Shown here: positions 1 to 11,706 of the stretch, in pieces | How the letters are laid out: every line of letters begins with the position of its first letter | How positions within the stretch are numbered: position 1 is the first letter of the stretch | Origin: Inonotus obliquus | Lineage: Eukaryota; Basidiomycota; Agaricomycetes; Hymenochaetales; Hymenochaetaceae | Assembly: GCA_032164295.1 (NCBI GenBank) | Contig: JAJHTX010000003.1 | Coordinates: 3,596,001 to 3,660,000, forward strand | Direction of reading: 5' to 3' | DNA length: 64,000 bases | Translations under genes and position numbers: made by a program | The notes under the pieces: generated by a model | The model's database searches: none | What the model was told of the DNA's origin: nothing | What the model saw: only the letters and a program-made list of their open reading frames with translations

Positions 1-430
1 CTTCGATCGACATCCAGATAACTTCGTTTGCAAGTGACGAAAGTTGGGCAACCATGCTGTTCACGGTTTCCTAACATTTCACTCTGCACATCTACGTCGA
101 CAACCTTGGACAAGTTCCGTGTGCAACAGCCTTTGTGACTCACGAAATTGAACACACTTGGTTAGCGAGGTTGCTAAAACTTCGACAGTGTGCATGGTAA
201 ACCAAATATTCACAGAATATTGGAATTAACAATAATACATCTGGTCCAGGTCCGGACCAGGGTCGGACCTGGACCGAACCAAATGTCCAGTCCAAGTGTG
301 GACCGCCAGCCGTCCAGTCCTGGTCCATACAAAGAGCTGGAAAGTGGTCCGGTCCGGTTCGAGGTCCAGGCGAAAGTGACTGGACCGGACAAGTACTGGA
401 CTTCGGCAACCCTATCATAATCATCATCAA
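1..430. repeat. GGTCC/GGACC-rich region, no gene
   Basis: No gene is supported here. Between about 240 and 400 the sequence is saturated with GGTCC and GGACC words (for example GGTCCAGGTCCGGACCAGGG), a short self-complementary motif repeated irregularly on both strands. It abuts the truncated family P copy that follows, where an intact copy would have its promoter and N-terminal codons. It may be a degenerate repeat insertion or a simple-sequence expansion. Several ORFs cross it in different frames, which is expected from the repeat itself. Confidence 0.5.
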
Positions 431-913
431 AACCTGAGGGAGGAGCTTCAGATCCCCGAGACTATAAAACTAAAGAGCTCCAACAGTAAGCAGTACAATG
501 AAAACATATCTGCCCTGGTGAAGAAGATGAACAAATATAAAGGCGGAGAGTATAGAAGATTGAAACAGCAGGGAAAAATCACCACAACCATTGATGCAGG
601 TGTAAATCTCCCCCTTGACCGTCTCATTGAAGTACAAGACCAAATGTACTCGGATCTACGCGCCACGATCCACGTACTTAAATACGGGGATCACGATGGG
701 CTTCAAGAGTTGAACAACATTTGGGAAGCCGAGTTCGATTCTCAAACGCAAACTAGACTCGATTCGCTTAAGGCTAGATTTGGTCATATCGATAAGCTTA
801 GGAGTGGAGCGAAGAAGGTGGCGAGAAAAATCACGAGCTCGAGCAGCGGAAGTCGTGGTCATGGGAAGCGAGGCGACGAGGAGCACCGTGCTTTACTTGA
901 TGATGCGTCTTGA
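431..913 (+). pseudogene. Family P copy 1, 5'-truncated paralogue of unknown function
   Basis: The frame ending at 913 is clearly related to the gene at 34900-35586. Both have an ETI-K/D-LKSS-(N/D)SKQY block, here read from about 458, and both have a later block with the spacing LI-x2-Q-x9-I-x-VL-x2-G-x4-L-x2-L-x2-W. No ATG lies at the position corresponding to the start codons of the other copies, and the GGTCC-rich stretch occupies the place of the promoter and N-terminus, so I call it truncated. The C-terminus is basic and serine-rich (KITSSSSGSRGHGKR). The 3' flank resembles that of the copies ending at 35586 and 40508. The function is unknown. Translation could still begin at the internal ATG at 527. 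Confidence 0.6.
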
Positions 914-1372
914 GAATATTCAGGGATTAGCCTAGACCTCATGTACGGCTTGGTATATGATTTCAACTAATATATCCCCTTTCTGCTGCCACAGCTCTAC
1001 CACAGTCATGTCAGTGGTCACAACTGCTGTGAGACATGCGTGAGCCCCGCGTCCGGTTCTCTTTCTTATGTATTGAACAACTGCGTAAGTAACATCCTTG
1101 CCCCGTTTGCGCTGCTTCTACCAATTGTGATTCTGCTCATGGAGTCGGACGTCGTCTTTTCAACCGGAACTTAGTCAGACCCAACGTTTTCAGACTAAAT
1201 TTAACGAGCACGCGACTCAAGGCACTAAGTGGCGATAATCGGGTGCTAAGGAGGGTGGAGGAGCGGAGCAACGAGAGCGCATCCATGGTGGCTCGAGATT
1301 TTCAAGATACTCTTACAACATCAATATAATTATCATTTCTCTTCATTCTTCACATGTATTACATAGTATCTT
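914..1372. other. Intergenic, conserved 3' flank of family P
   Basis: The first 40 bases contain GAATATTCAGGGATTAGCC and CCTCATGTACGG, which recur after the family P gene at 35586 and partly after the one at 40508. The rest, up to the Argonaute remnant, holds nothing I recognise. Confidence 0.45.
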
Positions 1373-3480
1373 TCAGCAACTCGAGGACCCAAGAGCTACC
1401 AGCGTGTATAAGTGAGCTGTGCACGAGAGCATGCCTATCTCGCTCAAAACGCCGTGTGGACAACACTCACGCTCTGCGACTACGGTGCCCAGAGGTATCA
1501 TAAAACCGTCGTCGGTGCCCTGCTCCCGGACGTGAGGTAGAAGCCTATTCTCATCGTACAGCACCGTGTAATGAGTCGCCTGCGCTATTCCTTGTGACGC
1601 TACATGGGCCTGCAGGTAGAAGTCAATGTTATACACTCTTGTCACACCCGGTCAACAACTGTGCCCGCCAGGGAGTGCGATGTCCTATCTGCTCCGAGTC
1701 CACTGTCGGGCAGAAGCGAATCTGATGACCCTTTGAGTAGATGATGTATGCAAGTTTTGGTTTGTCCGTGAGTTCGCCTGCTCTTCAGCGCCTCGATCTC
1801 CACCTTCACGGCGGTCTGCACGCCTATGCGGAAGATGAAGATGAGCTGTGGGAACGAATCCGTGTGATCGTGGTAGTCCATCATCTGCTCAGCGATCATT
1901 TCACCCAGATCAGTTACTACCTGTCAAACAGCATATCAACCATATGTACAGAGGTTTAAAATAATGCACGCACTAGCTATCCATCGGGCTGCATCTAAAC
2001 GCTTGCCGAGTACTGGAAGAAGCTGATATCACGGGATGAGGTAACAGCGGCAATATTAATGCTCTGGGTACCCTTCGCTGCGGCTCCACCAGGACGGGTA
2101 ACACTCATTTCTACCAACATCGTGTTATGGAGTTGCTTGAGAGATGACGGCTCCGGCAATGTGGCTGATACCACCGAGCTCCGCATTCATCTTCAGTACA
2201 AGGTTCCCCGAGGTACTCGTCCCATCCGTCTTCCTCCAGGATGCTGGGAATCATGGCACAGATTGAGTGGACCCCGAATTGACTGTCAAAGACGCGACGA
2301 TACACGCTGTGTACTTGCGTATCCCTATTAGACACGCCTGCGAGGTCCACGCGCGGTCTATCTGGAAATGACGTGAGCGTGTTAAGAGGCGTTTCCTCGC
2401 GGAAAGGGTCGTCTGGCTGCAACGAGGAAGATTGATGACGTGCATGACGTTCTGGGTCGCATTATGCATTGCACTTGGAATGCAACACATGATCCACGGC
2501 GCCGCGTAGATCCGCACCCTCCTTGCTGCCGTACTGGACAGATTGCCGTCGAGGACGAGGATGGCAAGACGCGACGGCTGAGCTAGCTGCGCGAACCGCA
2601 TTCACAACTGGTGGGCGACCGGACCATAATAGCAGGCGTTGATATTCACCATGTTCAACGAGATCTATATATATGTCCACCGTCTAGTCCTGAGCAGTCG
2701 GTTTGTTTACACATATCAGCAGGAGCGAAGTTACACTACTCCTGGTTTCTGAGTGTTACGACAGGCAGAGCGTCGGTGTGGCGCAGAGTGACCCTGTACT
2801 CCGTGTTATGTCAGCGGTATTCCCAGAATCACCTTACTCTTGACGTGCTGCTCAACTGTCTCCTTCTTGAATTCGTCAGTCTCGGTCGCTGATACTGTCT
2901 CCATCGTGCTGCTTAATCCGAATGCTTTGACCGTCAGCCGTCTCGGATAGCCGAGGGATGTCGTCGTCGCCCTCATCTTGCCGAAGAACTGCTGCAGTAT
3001 CGCACCCCTTCGGCTGCCTCGTGAATTTGATCAGTGCATCCCCCCGGGAACTCGCGCGAAACGTGGAACGTGCTCGTGCACACGTCCACATATACTACAA
3101 GGGACTTGTGATCACGGGGCAGACTGAAGCAAAGAGGCCTTTGTGAGAGACTGAAACCAGCGGTGAGCTGCAGCGCGTTCCAACTACAACAAGGAGTCAA
3201 TTTCCCACCGTTGATCGCGTAAGAAAGCACTCTCTGATGCTGATGAGTACCACTGAACTTTCGCACACAGTCGGGAATGCATGGATTCCAGAGGGCGCCG
3301 TAGCGTATATGTCCAGGCCTGTGTGTGTGGACTTTGGGGGATGCTGAACACACTCGAGTGCAGCTCCTTGATCAAGTATACCGGTTGGTCCATCTCCACC
3401 TTCTCGTGCCACATGATCAGCAAGGACTCGGTCACCGTGTGCGGCCTAGCCAACCCAAGTGTTCTCTCATATTGTACATC
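1373..3480 (-). pseudogene. Argonaute remnant A (N, linker, MID and PIWI pieces)
   Basis: Read on the minus strand from high to low coordinates, fragments of an Argonaute appear in order but in shifting frames. They are an N/L1-like piece with YVDVCTSTF near 3070, an MID-like stretch near 2600-2450, the PIWI entry NLVLKMNAELGG near 2205-2165, NTMLVEMSVTRPGG near 2130-2090, then MIAEQMMDYHDH near 1895 and FIFRIGVQ near 1830, and finally VVDRV plus DFYLQAHVASQG and THYTVLYDEN near 1660-1540. Frameshifts separate these blocks, so it cannot encode a full protein. Relative to active Argonautes (DVTHP and RDGVSE) the first catalytic Asp is Ser and the Asp of RDGV is Ile. An intron (acceptor TTGACAG) precedes MIAEQ, at the same place as in the remnant at 23.9 kb. 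The part upstream of about 3170 is less certain. Confidence 0.75.
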
Positions 3481-3655
3481 TCTCTATCTAGCACTGGTGT
3501 CGTCGTCCCTGGCCCGGGGATCATCGTCATTCGGTAAGACTGACCTGACTGAACCTCTCTGTTGTTTACTTTGCAAAGACTATTTGCAATGTGTGCATGT
3601 GATTGCAGGCTGCATTATTCGTTATCTCTCACCCCCCCAATTAACATTCCTCTGC

Positions 3656-4200
3656 GCAAATTCCATACTTGGAACGATTGCTCTACGCCGTTTTGCACTG
3701 TTCCCATAGTTGAGATGATTAATAATAACTTTGCTCTGCGCTGCTCCCATCTTTGGGATGATTGCTTTGCGCTGTTCCCATACTTGGAATACTTTGTTTT
3801 GCGCTGTTCTCAGACTTGGGATGATCACTGTGCGCTGTTGCCACACTTGGGATGCTTGCTTGTCTGTTTTGCACGCCACTCTGCGCTGCTGGAATGATGC
3901 CTTTGCGCCATTCCCGTACTTGAAATGATTACTTTGCTCTGTTTTACGTGACACTCCCATACTTGGGATGATTATTTTGCACTGTTCTCAGACTTGGGAC
4001 GATTACTTTGCATTGTTTCGCCGCGCTGTATCCATATTTGGAACGATTACTTTGCCGGTTTAGCACTGTTCCCATACTTGGGATGATTCCTTGCTCTGTT
4101 TCGCCACACTGTTACCATACTTGGGGTGATTTTTTACGCCGCTTTGCGCGCTGCGCCCATATTTGGGATGATAATGCTTTGCACCCTTTTTCTTCTCTCT
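3656..4200. repeat. Minisatellite array A of TCCCA-N4-TGGGA dyads
   Basis: About 14 imperfect units of roughly 30-45 bp lie directly upstream of a family P gene. A typical unit reads TTCCCATACTTGGGATGATT followed by ACTTTGCGCTG. The core TCCCA-TACT-TGGGA is a dyad and therefore looks like a protein-binding site repeated many times. Related arrays precede the family P genes at 34900 and 39987. The array may be an upstream activating region or a satellite carried along by duplication. Confidence 0.75.
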
Positions 4201-4268
4201 GAAAGGATATGTTGCCCTGGCTCGTCTTCATCCCTGAGCAAAGTCCTCCATTGTTCATCCCAATTTTC

Positions 4269-4275
4269 TATAAAT
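4269..4275 (+). promoter_or_regulatory. TATA box of family P gene
   Basis: TATAAAT lies about 115 bp before the chosen ATG at 4383, inside a block (ATTCCATCGGTTTTCGACTG) shared with the copies at 34.8 and 39.9 kb. The conserved block continues to the ATG as a presumed 5' leader that includes GCGAGAA and TTAGCA. Confidence 0.6.
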
Positions 4276-4382
4276 TCCATCGGTTTTCGACTGCAAGGAG
4301 AACAAACAACAACCTAGCTACCTCATCCGTCTATCAACATCAACGTCGGCGTTGCGAGAATATCGTTAGCAGTATCTTAGGA

Positions 4383-4934
4383 ATGTCTGACAGTTCACTA
4401 AGGGGTCAGGGTGCAGAAACCGAAGAGGAAGAGATAGAACGACTGCGACTCGAGCTGGGGAAGAGTAGTCCGCCCGATGTGGTCAATGCTGTTGTATATC
4501 TGACATCATCTCCGCACCCAAAAGTCACAGAGACTATAGATTTGAAGAACAGGTACAAGAAGGACATATCTGTTCTGAAGGAGGAGAAGGAGAAATTAAG
4601 GAAGGAACTCCAGGGGTATATAAAGTCGAAAGATAGCGGCAAGGACAACATACCTTCCCCAAAACCGGGAATTAAAAACCTCAATCTGGAAACTCTTATC
4701 AGACTGCAACGTCGTAGGGTTAAGATATTAGACGCCACCATAGATGTACTTAAATATGGGAATGATGAACAGCTTGAAAAATTAAAACCCATTTGGAAAG
4801 TGCAACATAATTTCATTTGGGGAGATAAAGATATAATAGCTGGCCTCTATTCACTCAGGGGCGGACTAGAGCGGGGCCAACATAAGCAAGGTGGCAACTC
4901 AGACACCGACAAGGGAAGTCACATAAGACACTGA
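4383..4934 (+). CDS. Family P protein A (183 aa, unknown function)
   Basis: I do not recognise the family. I chose the ATG at 4383 because the corresponding ATG follows a conserved leader and TATA box in the copies at 34900 and 39987; the open frame extends upstream to 4209 but only through the promoter. The protein is charged. It has an acidic N-terminus (ETEEEEIERLRLEL), an ETIDLKNRYKK block, a Lys/Glu-rich probable coiled coil (KEEKEKLRKEL), then the family core LIRLQ...LDATIDVLKYG...LEKLKPIW and a hydrophilic tail. No signal peptide or membrane segment is visible and no intron is needed, so it is likely a soluble intracellular protein. The minisatellite array lies immediately upstream. 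Confidence 0.65.
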   Translation: MSDSSLRGQGAETEEEEIERLRLELGKSSPPDVVNAVVYLTSSPHPKVTETIDLKNRYKKDISVLKEEKEKLRKELQGYIKSKDSGKDNIPSPKPGIKNLNLETLIRLQRRRVKILDATIDVLKYGNDEQLEKLKPIWKVQHNFIWGDKDIIAGLYSLRGGLERGQHKQGGNSDTDKGSHIRH

Positions 4935-6148
4935 CTTGAAGGGGCATATAGAGAATACTGTATATGTCTGAGCTCTTATATACTCCCTGTTACATTATTT
5001 GTTGAAGACGTTTGCTCTAATAGAAATAGAAATTGCCAGGTTGGTGTTGCCGAGACTCCCCAGATCATACAAGTTTAAGTGGCACTGCCACACATCACAA
5101 AAAGCGGTGCAGTCTTGTTTTCAGTTGTTGAACTGACCAGATCAGGCAATGATTGGCATGCCATCTAGGGCAAGCCATGTGAATACAAGTTCTACAATTC
5201 TTTCACTTGTATATAATCCGGCTAGCAGAGTTGTAGTTCAAATACAAGAAGAGGAAAGACTTGTACAATTCTTGGAATAGCTTGAATGAAGAATACATTT
5301 TTTAAATAATATCTACTTAAAGCTCGAGATAAGATGCAGCACTGCAAGTCCCTACTGACCGGCCCTAAGCTCAGGATCAGTCACACACCATTTTCATTTT
5401 GATGGACTGTAATCAGTGTCAAATGGAGTAATATAAAGTTGCATTTGACCAGCCCTAAGTTGAACATGATCATGTAAAGTTAAAATCAAGGGTTTAGGGC
5501 ATAAAGTATTTAGGCTTAGTTGTGATGCAACTCAACACCATGGCTTTCCCCACCTTCCCTCATGTTTCTCGCACAAATGAACCAGGCAGAAGTGCATATG
5601 TGACACTTCGGAAGTGATCTCTCCTTTCTGTCGGTCATCTAAAGCTATCAACAATTGTGGTCTGCTGACCCTTGATTACATAGTTCGCACTATGCAATAG
5701 TTCAGCTCAATGTACCAATACCATCACACTTGATTGATGACTAACATTGCTCAAAACAGATTGTCAATGCTTATTGGTACTTATTCTGGTCACATTCACT
5801 TCATTTGTCCTACTTTTCATCCAATTACACAACAATCATTCCTTCTCAAAGAAAACCTTCTCTTTCTTAACTCTGATACTAACCAGAAAGTGAGCTCTGT
5901 TTCTCCACAATTGTACAGTAAATCTGTCATCTCTTGACACTAACCTAAACCAAGCACCAAACACCCCAATCCCAAACAGCTAAAGTCTCTCAGCACTTCT
6001 CAAGACCTCATAAGTTTAGCCTAAATGAGAGCCTTTCTTCTCTCAGCTTCTATTTTCAACTTTCTATCATGATGTCTGAGTTTCTGCATCTGTTCAGATG
6101 GAAGATGTGAAGAGGTTATAATTGTTGAGATGGAGTAAGACATGTGCT
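4935..6148. other. Intergenic, no gene recognised
   Basis: About 1.2 kb of AT-rich sequence. Short phrases such as ACCGGCCCTAAG and ACCAGCCCTAAG recur near 5360 and 5450. A 67-codon ORF at 5734-5937 has no recognisable features. I see no gene here. Confidence 0.4.
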
Positions 6149-6732
6149 AAATATGTGAGATCGTAGCTGGTACCAAAGGTACTGTTAGGACTTAAACTTT
6201 TTCCTTTTCTCTAGCTTACTTAATTTCTTATTTGTCATCTTCCTTTTCTGTATATGCTTACTCATCCTTATTATTCATCCTGCTTAGTTGCTCTTTACCA
6301 AAACGTTCCATAATATTCTATTTCTTCCCTTACTAATATTCTTCTTAAAGTAATACCTTTCCACAACCAGTGTGTATATAAGTAGATAGTCTGACTCGTT
6401 TGTACCCTGTCTCACTATTCTTCTTACCACCACCATCTCTTAGCCTGCGTAATCGTCTCCATCATTGTACAAGTCTTTGACATTTGAGGCAGCATACCCT
6501 AAGCCCTGGTGTGAGAGACTCCGACTCTGTTCGAGTATTCCCGAACCTGTCATTTCGCATAACATAATAGTGAGGCCTATGTACCAGGACCGTTCAGCGA
6601 CCTTTGAGTTACCCAGACCTTGCTGTTCCCTCCTGTGGTCTCTCGTTGACGTCAAGTACCACCCAATAAACACGAGTTTTCACATACCCAGTTTCTATCG
6701 AGATAACAACAACCGGCCCGAAGACTGTTAAA
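6149..6732 (+). mobile_element. Possible 5' LTR of the gypsy element
   Basis: The start (AAATATGTGAGATCG followed by GTACC-rich sequence) resembles the end of the GGTACCG-rich elements elsewhere in the window. A TATA-like GTGTATATAAG lies at 6372-6382. The right boundary is a guess, placed where similarity and pattern fade before the gag region. No matching 3' LTR is present. Confidence 0.3.
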
Positions 6733-6930
6733 GTTTCCATGTATTTCCGATCCATTACAACCCTTCACCCGAAGTCACCATAGCGCTCATTGTTACCATC
6801 TGGTGCCAAGGAAACATCATCTACACCAAGGAGTTCCCACACGTTCATAGTGCCCCAGGTTTCTCCATTATTTTCCCTGCCTGGATCTTCTGTGTTGTCA
6901 TAAGACTTACTGACAGCTTACCGACAAACT

Positions 6931-7977
6931 TATGTCAGCGCCTAGACCCGCTACCCGTACCCCCTCCTCATTGTAAAATGTTGTCGAGAACTCATTGTTG
7001 ACGTGCTTTACTACTAGACGCTGTAGAGAGAGACGTAGACAAACTTCAAATGTGAGTATACCCTTTGCTTTGAGTCCAATCCAAGGTCGTTTCCAATAGG
7101 CAAGAGCAAGATCCTCTTTGTTCTTTTGTACATGAGAGGAGGAGCGGCTAGTACCTGGATGCAGAATTATGTTGATGCGAAGTAAGCGACAGATATTCCA
7201 GATGACTGGACGGACTTCCAAACGGCCTTAAACAAGTCGTTTGATGACCCAAACAAGAAGGAAAAGGTGATAGAAGCTCTTAAACACTTGAATTAAGGAA
7301 AGTCGACAGCAGACAAGTTTTTTGTGTCATTCGACATCTTGCGACAGGCAGCTAGCCTCATGGATGTGCTGCACGATGGAATTCTTATTGACCGCCTGAA
7401 GTATGCACTCAACCTGGAGGTTGTCAAAGGCATCATGCATGCGGCCACTATTCCAATGACCTATGATGGCTGGAAGGCAAAGGCAACAGATGTCAATAGA
7501 ATAGAACAACAGCTGCGTCAAGTGTCATCAACTAGGTCTGGTCCCCCACACTCGAACTGGTCAAACCAAACACAGACTAGGAGCCCACCCCAAGCCCAAC
7601 AACTACAGCAGCGTCAGCAACAGGCACCTCCAGTTCAGCGTGATCACCAAGGGATAGGACCAGGGACACATCTGGGGATGAGTATTCCAATGGACATCGT
7701 TACTGAGCGCTGGAAGAGAAGCTTCAACTGCTGGGCTTGCGGAACACCAGGGCATATCACGATTGACTGTCCAAAGAAGCAACAGGTAGTTCGAGCAACC
7801 ATATCAGCATGGGAGCCAGAGTTCCATCAGCTCTTTGCAGACGAACTAGGAAGGATGAAGGAGGGTGCCTTCCAATCAGTTGTTCAAGGTCCTGAGGAGC
7901 TGCAAGTGGTGCAGGTTGATGCGGAGGATGTTGATGAAGAAAGGAGAGCAGAGGATTTTATCAAGAACCAGGAGTAG
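6931..7977 (+). pseudogene. gypsy Gag (broken)
   Basis: The retroviral-like capsid protein of the gypsy element. After the ATG at 6931 (MSAPRPATRTP) the frame is broken. The body reads MRGGAASTWMQNYVDAK, a stop, then ATDIPDDWTDFQTALNKSF, another stop at LN*GKSTADKFF, and continues open from 7324. It has a Gln-rich linker and a CCHC zinc knuckle (CWACGTPGHITIDC) near 7732-7775. The frame ends with TAG at 7975-7977 and pol follows after about 40 bp. The knuckle would bind genomic RNA in an intact copy. Confidence 0.75.
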
Positions 7978-9012
7978 TTGTCAGGACGACTGGTTGAACC
8001 TCACAAGATTTCGTTTTGTTGTGCGTTTTCCATGACTTATCGTCTGTATATTACATTAGAGATTTGAAACATGATGACGCTGCACCTTACTATGAAATCT
8101 TGACCAACGTGATACCAACAAGAGCAGAAGAAGATCTTACGGAGGATGATGTGGAGGTCTTTGAAGAAGCCTACTTCCAGGTGCACCCACAATTTATTAG
8201 GGGATCAAATGGGCGACAATTGGAGATAGAAGTGATCCTCTCTGAGGTTAGCCTGCCTAGATATGCTGAGGACTTTTTAGAGAAGGTGCAAGCCCTAGTC
8301 GATTCTGGTTGCACCGGCTCCTGTATTGATGAGGAATTTGTACTCAAGCTTGACCTTCCAAAGAACAGGTGTATATGCCCTATGATGGTCTTCAATGTGG
8401 ATGGAACTCTCAACGAAGGAGAAATGATGATGCACTATGTGGAATTGGAGATAGTTTTTGAACAGCATACCAAATCAATTTGTCTAGCCATTACCCGCCT
8501 GGCTCACTGTGACGTCTTCCTAGGACACAATTGGCTTACAAAGCACAACCCGGAGATAGACTGGACAACAGGAAAGATTGAATTCACGTGTTGCCCAACA
8601 GGCTGTCGACAGAATCAAATCCCGGAAGTAGCAGTGATTGTGCATAATCGTATGACTGCATCTGATCGAGATTGGCCAACCTACCTTGATGACTTTGAGA
8701 ATGTATTCAGTGAAGAGAGCTTTGAAAAGCTTCCCGAACATCGCTCTTGGGATCATGCAATAGATCTAAAGCCAGATTTTAAGCCTAATGATTGCAAAGT
8801 GTATCTGTTGAACCCAAAGGAGCAGGAGGCGCTGAAGAATTTCATTGAAGAAAACTTAGCCTCTGGACGAATCTGCGAATCAAAATCACCAATGGTGTCC
8901 CCCTTCTTCTTCATCAAGAAGAAGACGGCTCACTTTGCGCAATCTAAGACTATCGAAAGCTTAATAAGGGAACAGTCAAAAACAAATACCCTCTCCCACT
9001 CATTCAAGAACT

Positions 9013-9727
9013 TTTTTTTTTTTTTAAATGTATTTATTACGCGCATCAGTAATTCTAGTTACAAGTGCGCGGCAGACAAAATCTACGTGGTGGTGTGAAC
9101 TCTAAGAGTGGTGAAGTAAGAAAAGCAGAGAAAAAGGTAGTAGTATGGTGCTCTAAAGAAAGGACTAAAGGGCGCGACGCTGGGGAGGTAGGGGAATTAG
9201 AAGGAATAACAGAAACTATTTTTGAATGTATATACTGTAGACTTAGATAAGCCTAATAAAGTTATTTACTAAAATTGCCCGTTTCGGTCAAGTTTGTTTA
9301 GGGCCGGTCATAATCATATAAACATACGACTTAGAAGAAAATTGGAAAGTAAGAAAATACGGGAAACAGGTAAGATATGAGTGTGGAGGGGATAGTATTT
9401 AACGGGGGGGAGGGAAACATAACCGAGTCATAAACAATTAAGAATCTGACCTTGTGAGTTGCCGTGCCCATTCCAGAGGCGTCTCCGCCTCTGGTCCCAG
9501 TTCCTCTTGAGCGTAGTTGCGTGCGATCCCTAAGTCTATGTGGTCGTCGCGAGTGTCCAGGCCCTCTTCTTCCATCCGCGCGTACGCCGAGGCTCGGTCC
9601 GTGATGAAGAAAGGTGTGGTTTCCTTCAGCCAGTCCGCAAGGGGTCCGAGGTTTCTATCCTCGGCCCATTCGGTGTAGTGTGCAGGCGGACGCGTGGTGG
9701 CCGGCCAGTTTAGCGTCCTAGCCAGGT
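9013..9727 (-). mobile_element. 5'-truncated non-LTR retrotransposon fragment
   Basis: A 13-base T run at 9013-9025 is the poly(A) tail of a minus-strand insertion. The target site duplication TCATTCAAGAACT is exact on both sides (9000-9012 and 9728-9740). The host is the gypsy RT, which reads on across the insertion. On the minus strand an open frame from about 9727 to 9438 encodes the C-terminal end of some protein (DLARTLNWPATTRPPAHYTE...), followed by about 400 bp of 3' UTR. The short length suggests 5' truncation during target-primed reverse transcription. I could not match the protein end to a specific LINE clade. Confidence 0.8.
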
Positions 9728-10430
9728 CATTCAAGAACTAATTGATAAAGTCAAGAAGGCAAGAATCTTCACCAAATTGGACGTACATTGGGGGTACTAC
9801 AACATACGTATTCAAGAAGGAGATGAGTGAAAGGCTGCCTTTAGAACGAACCTAGGCTTATTCAAACCTACGGTTATGTTCTTCAGATTAACCAACGCAC
9901 CAGCTACGTTCCAAGGATTCATGAATGACATCTTTAGGGACTTGATACATGAAGGAAAGATCATCATTTACCTTAACGACATCCTCATTTTCTCCACCAA
10001 CAATGCCGAACATCATCAGCTGGTACGAGAAGTATTCAAATGACTTCGTGATAATCGTCTATTCCTTAAGCCTCAGAAGTGTGAATTCGAGGTCGATCGA
10101 GTCAAGTATCTGGGACATATTATTGGCTGTGGGGAGCTTAAGGTAGATCTGAAGAAGAGCGATGCAGTTAGGAATTGGTCAGTGCCAAAGAATGTTACGG
10201 AGTTACAGAAGGTTCTAGGCTTTGGAAACTGGTTGTGACGATTTATCAAGAACTATAGTCAAGTCATCAAGCCCTTAATTTCATTAACAGGCAAGGCTGA
10301 GTGGAAGTGGGGGAAGGAACAGTGGGAGGCATTTGAAGGATTAAAGGAGTGCTTATGTAGCCCACCTGTGCTTGCTATCTCAAGTCATGATCGACCTTAT
10401 CGAGTGGAAGCTGACTCATCGAACTACGTT

Positions 10431-11706
10431 AAATGTGCGAGATCGCGGCCGGTACTGGAGGTACCGGTCGAGGGGTGTATGGTATAAGAATATGGGGAGG
10501 GCCAAATGAGGCAGTACTTATCCAGTATGCTCACGGTACTTGTTGTCTGTAGAAGGGGGACGTAAAGAGAGCCAAAGGAATAATAGAAAGGGGTGCTGGA
10601 TCAGCTAGATGTTGGGGGGAATGTGTTCTTGTCTGGAATCGAGAGGGTCGGTACCGTGGGAAAAACGTCGGTACAGGTCGGTACTTGAACGAACGGGATC
10701 GGTATGTGCAGAAACGTTGTAAAACAAAAGCTCAGTACAGAAACGAAAGGTGGATGTGCAAAATACAAAGAATAACAAAACGTCGGTACCATGGGAAAAA
10801 CGTCGGTACAGGTCGGTACTGCAAGGAAACAGCTAGCACGGGGTGGTATAGCAAGAAACAGAATGAGGGAGACTGGTAGATGAAGGTGTCGACTGGACTG
10901 GGAAGCAAACCTGAGCCCTCGCACGGGAGGCTAACTCCTGAGGTTCACTTGAGACAGAACTGGGATGGAACTGGGATGGAACTCGAGATGAGACTGAGAC
11001 GGAACTGGGAAGGGGGTGAGGAAACCTGAGCCCTCACGTTAGAGGCTAGCTCCTAAGATTACCTGGAGAGCTACTACGTACAGGAGGAGATATTTATACT
11101 ACTGTACCGTAGTTAGCTCATAAGTCCAAAAGGAGAAAGTAAAAAGGAAGATCAAAACAAAGAAAAATGTCATAAGAAGAATGATTACAGTAGAGCCATC
11201 AGGGGGACAACAAGAAAGGGTTAGGGAGGACAAGATACCAATGAAAACGCAGCATATAGTACCCCTGGATGAAAAGTCCTCAGGACAAGAGATTTGAACC
11301 CCTGCCAAACGATACCGACGCGTTCCTGATGGTACCGGACCTGAAAACCTTAATGGATACTGACCCTGAGCTTCCCCAAAGAACCGGCATGCATACTCCA
11401 ACCATTAGGAATGAATACCAGAGAGGGAGACGTCCGATCCATGTCATGAGAGCATGTTGAATTGTCAATTTGTCTCGGTACCGGGTTTCTCGGCACTCGG
11501 CACTCTCGGTATTCTCGGTACCGGGTTTCTTGGCGCTCGGTATCGGTACTCTCGGCGTTCGGTATCTTGAGAAATGTGACCGACAGTTTCTCTAGGTGTG
11601 CTGGTGAATACTGGAAGGTGTAGATGGGACTGTACCGTAGCATGGGGTAAGCGTAGAATGGGATACCGGGGTTGATACTGAGCTCAGCTGCACGTAGTTC
11701 TCTTCA
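10431..11706 (-). mobile_element. GGTACCG-rich LTR-like element, type 1
   Basis: Inserted in the gypsy RNase H between SSNY and TGAVLL. Flanks are ACGTT (10426-10430) and ACGTG (11707-11711), a near-perfect 5-bp duplication. In its promoter orientation (minus here) it begins TGAAGAGAACTACGTGC and ends CTCGCACATTT, and carries TATAAATAT near 11088-11100. It is rich in GGTACCG and related words. I see no coding potential. The size, single copy at the site, 5-bp TSD and internal TATA box fit a solo LTR, but it begins with TG and ends with TTT, not the usual TG...CA. Confidence 0.65.

Noticed and set aside
3656..4200. Array considered as a CRISPR
   Set aside because: Units are imperfect, adjoining and lack unique spacers; the genome is eukaryotic.
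4209..4382. Upstream extension of family P protein A (also 34747-34899)
   Set aside because: It crosses the conserved TATA box and leader. The copy at 39987 does not keep this extension open, so the internal ATG is preferred.
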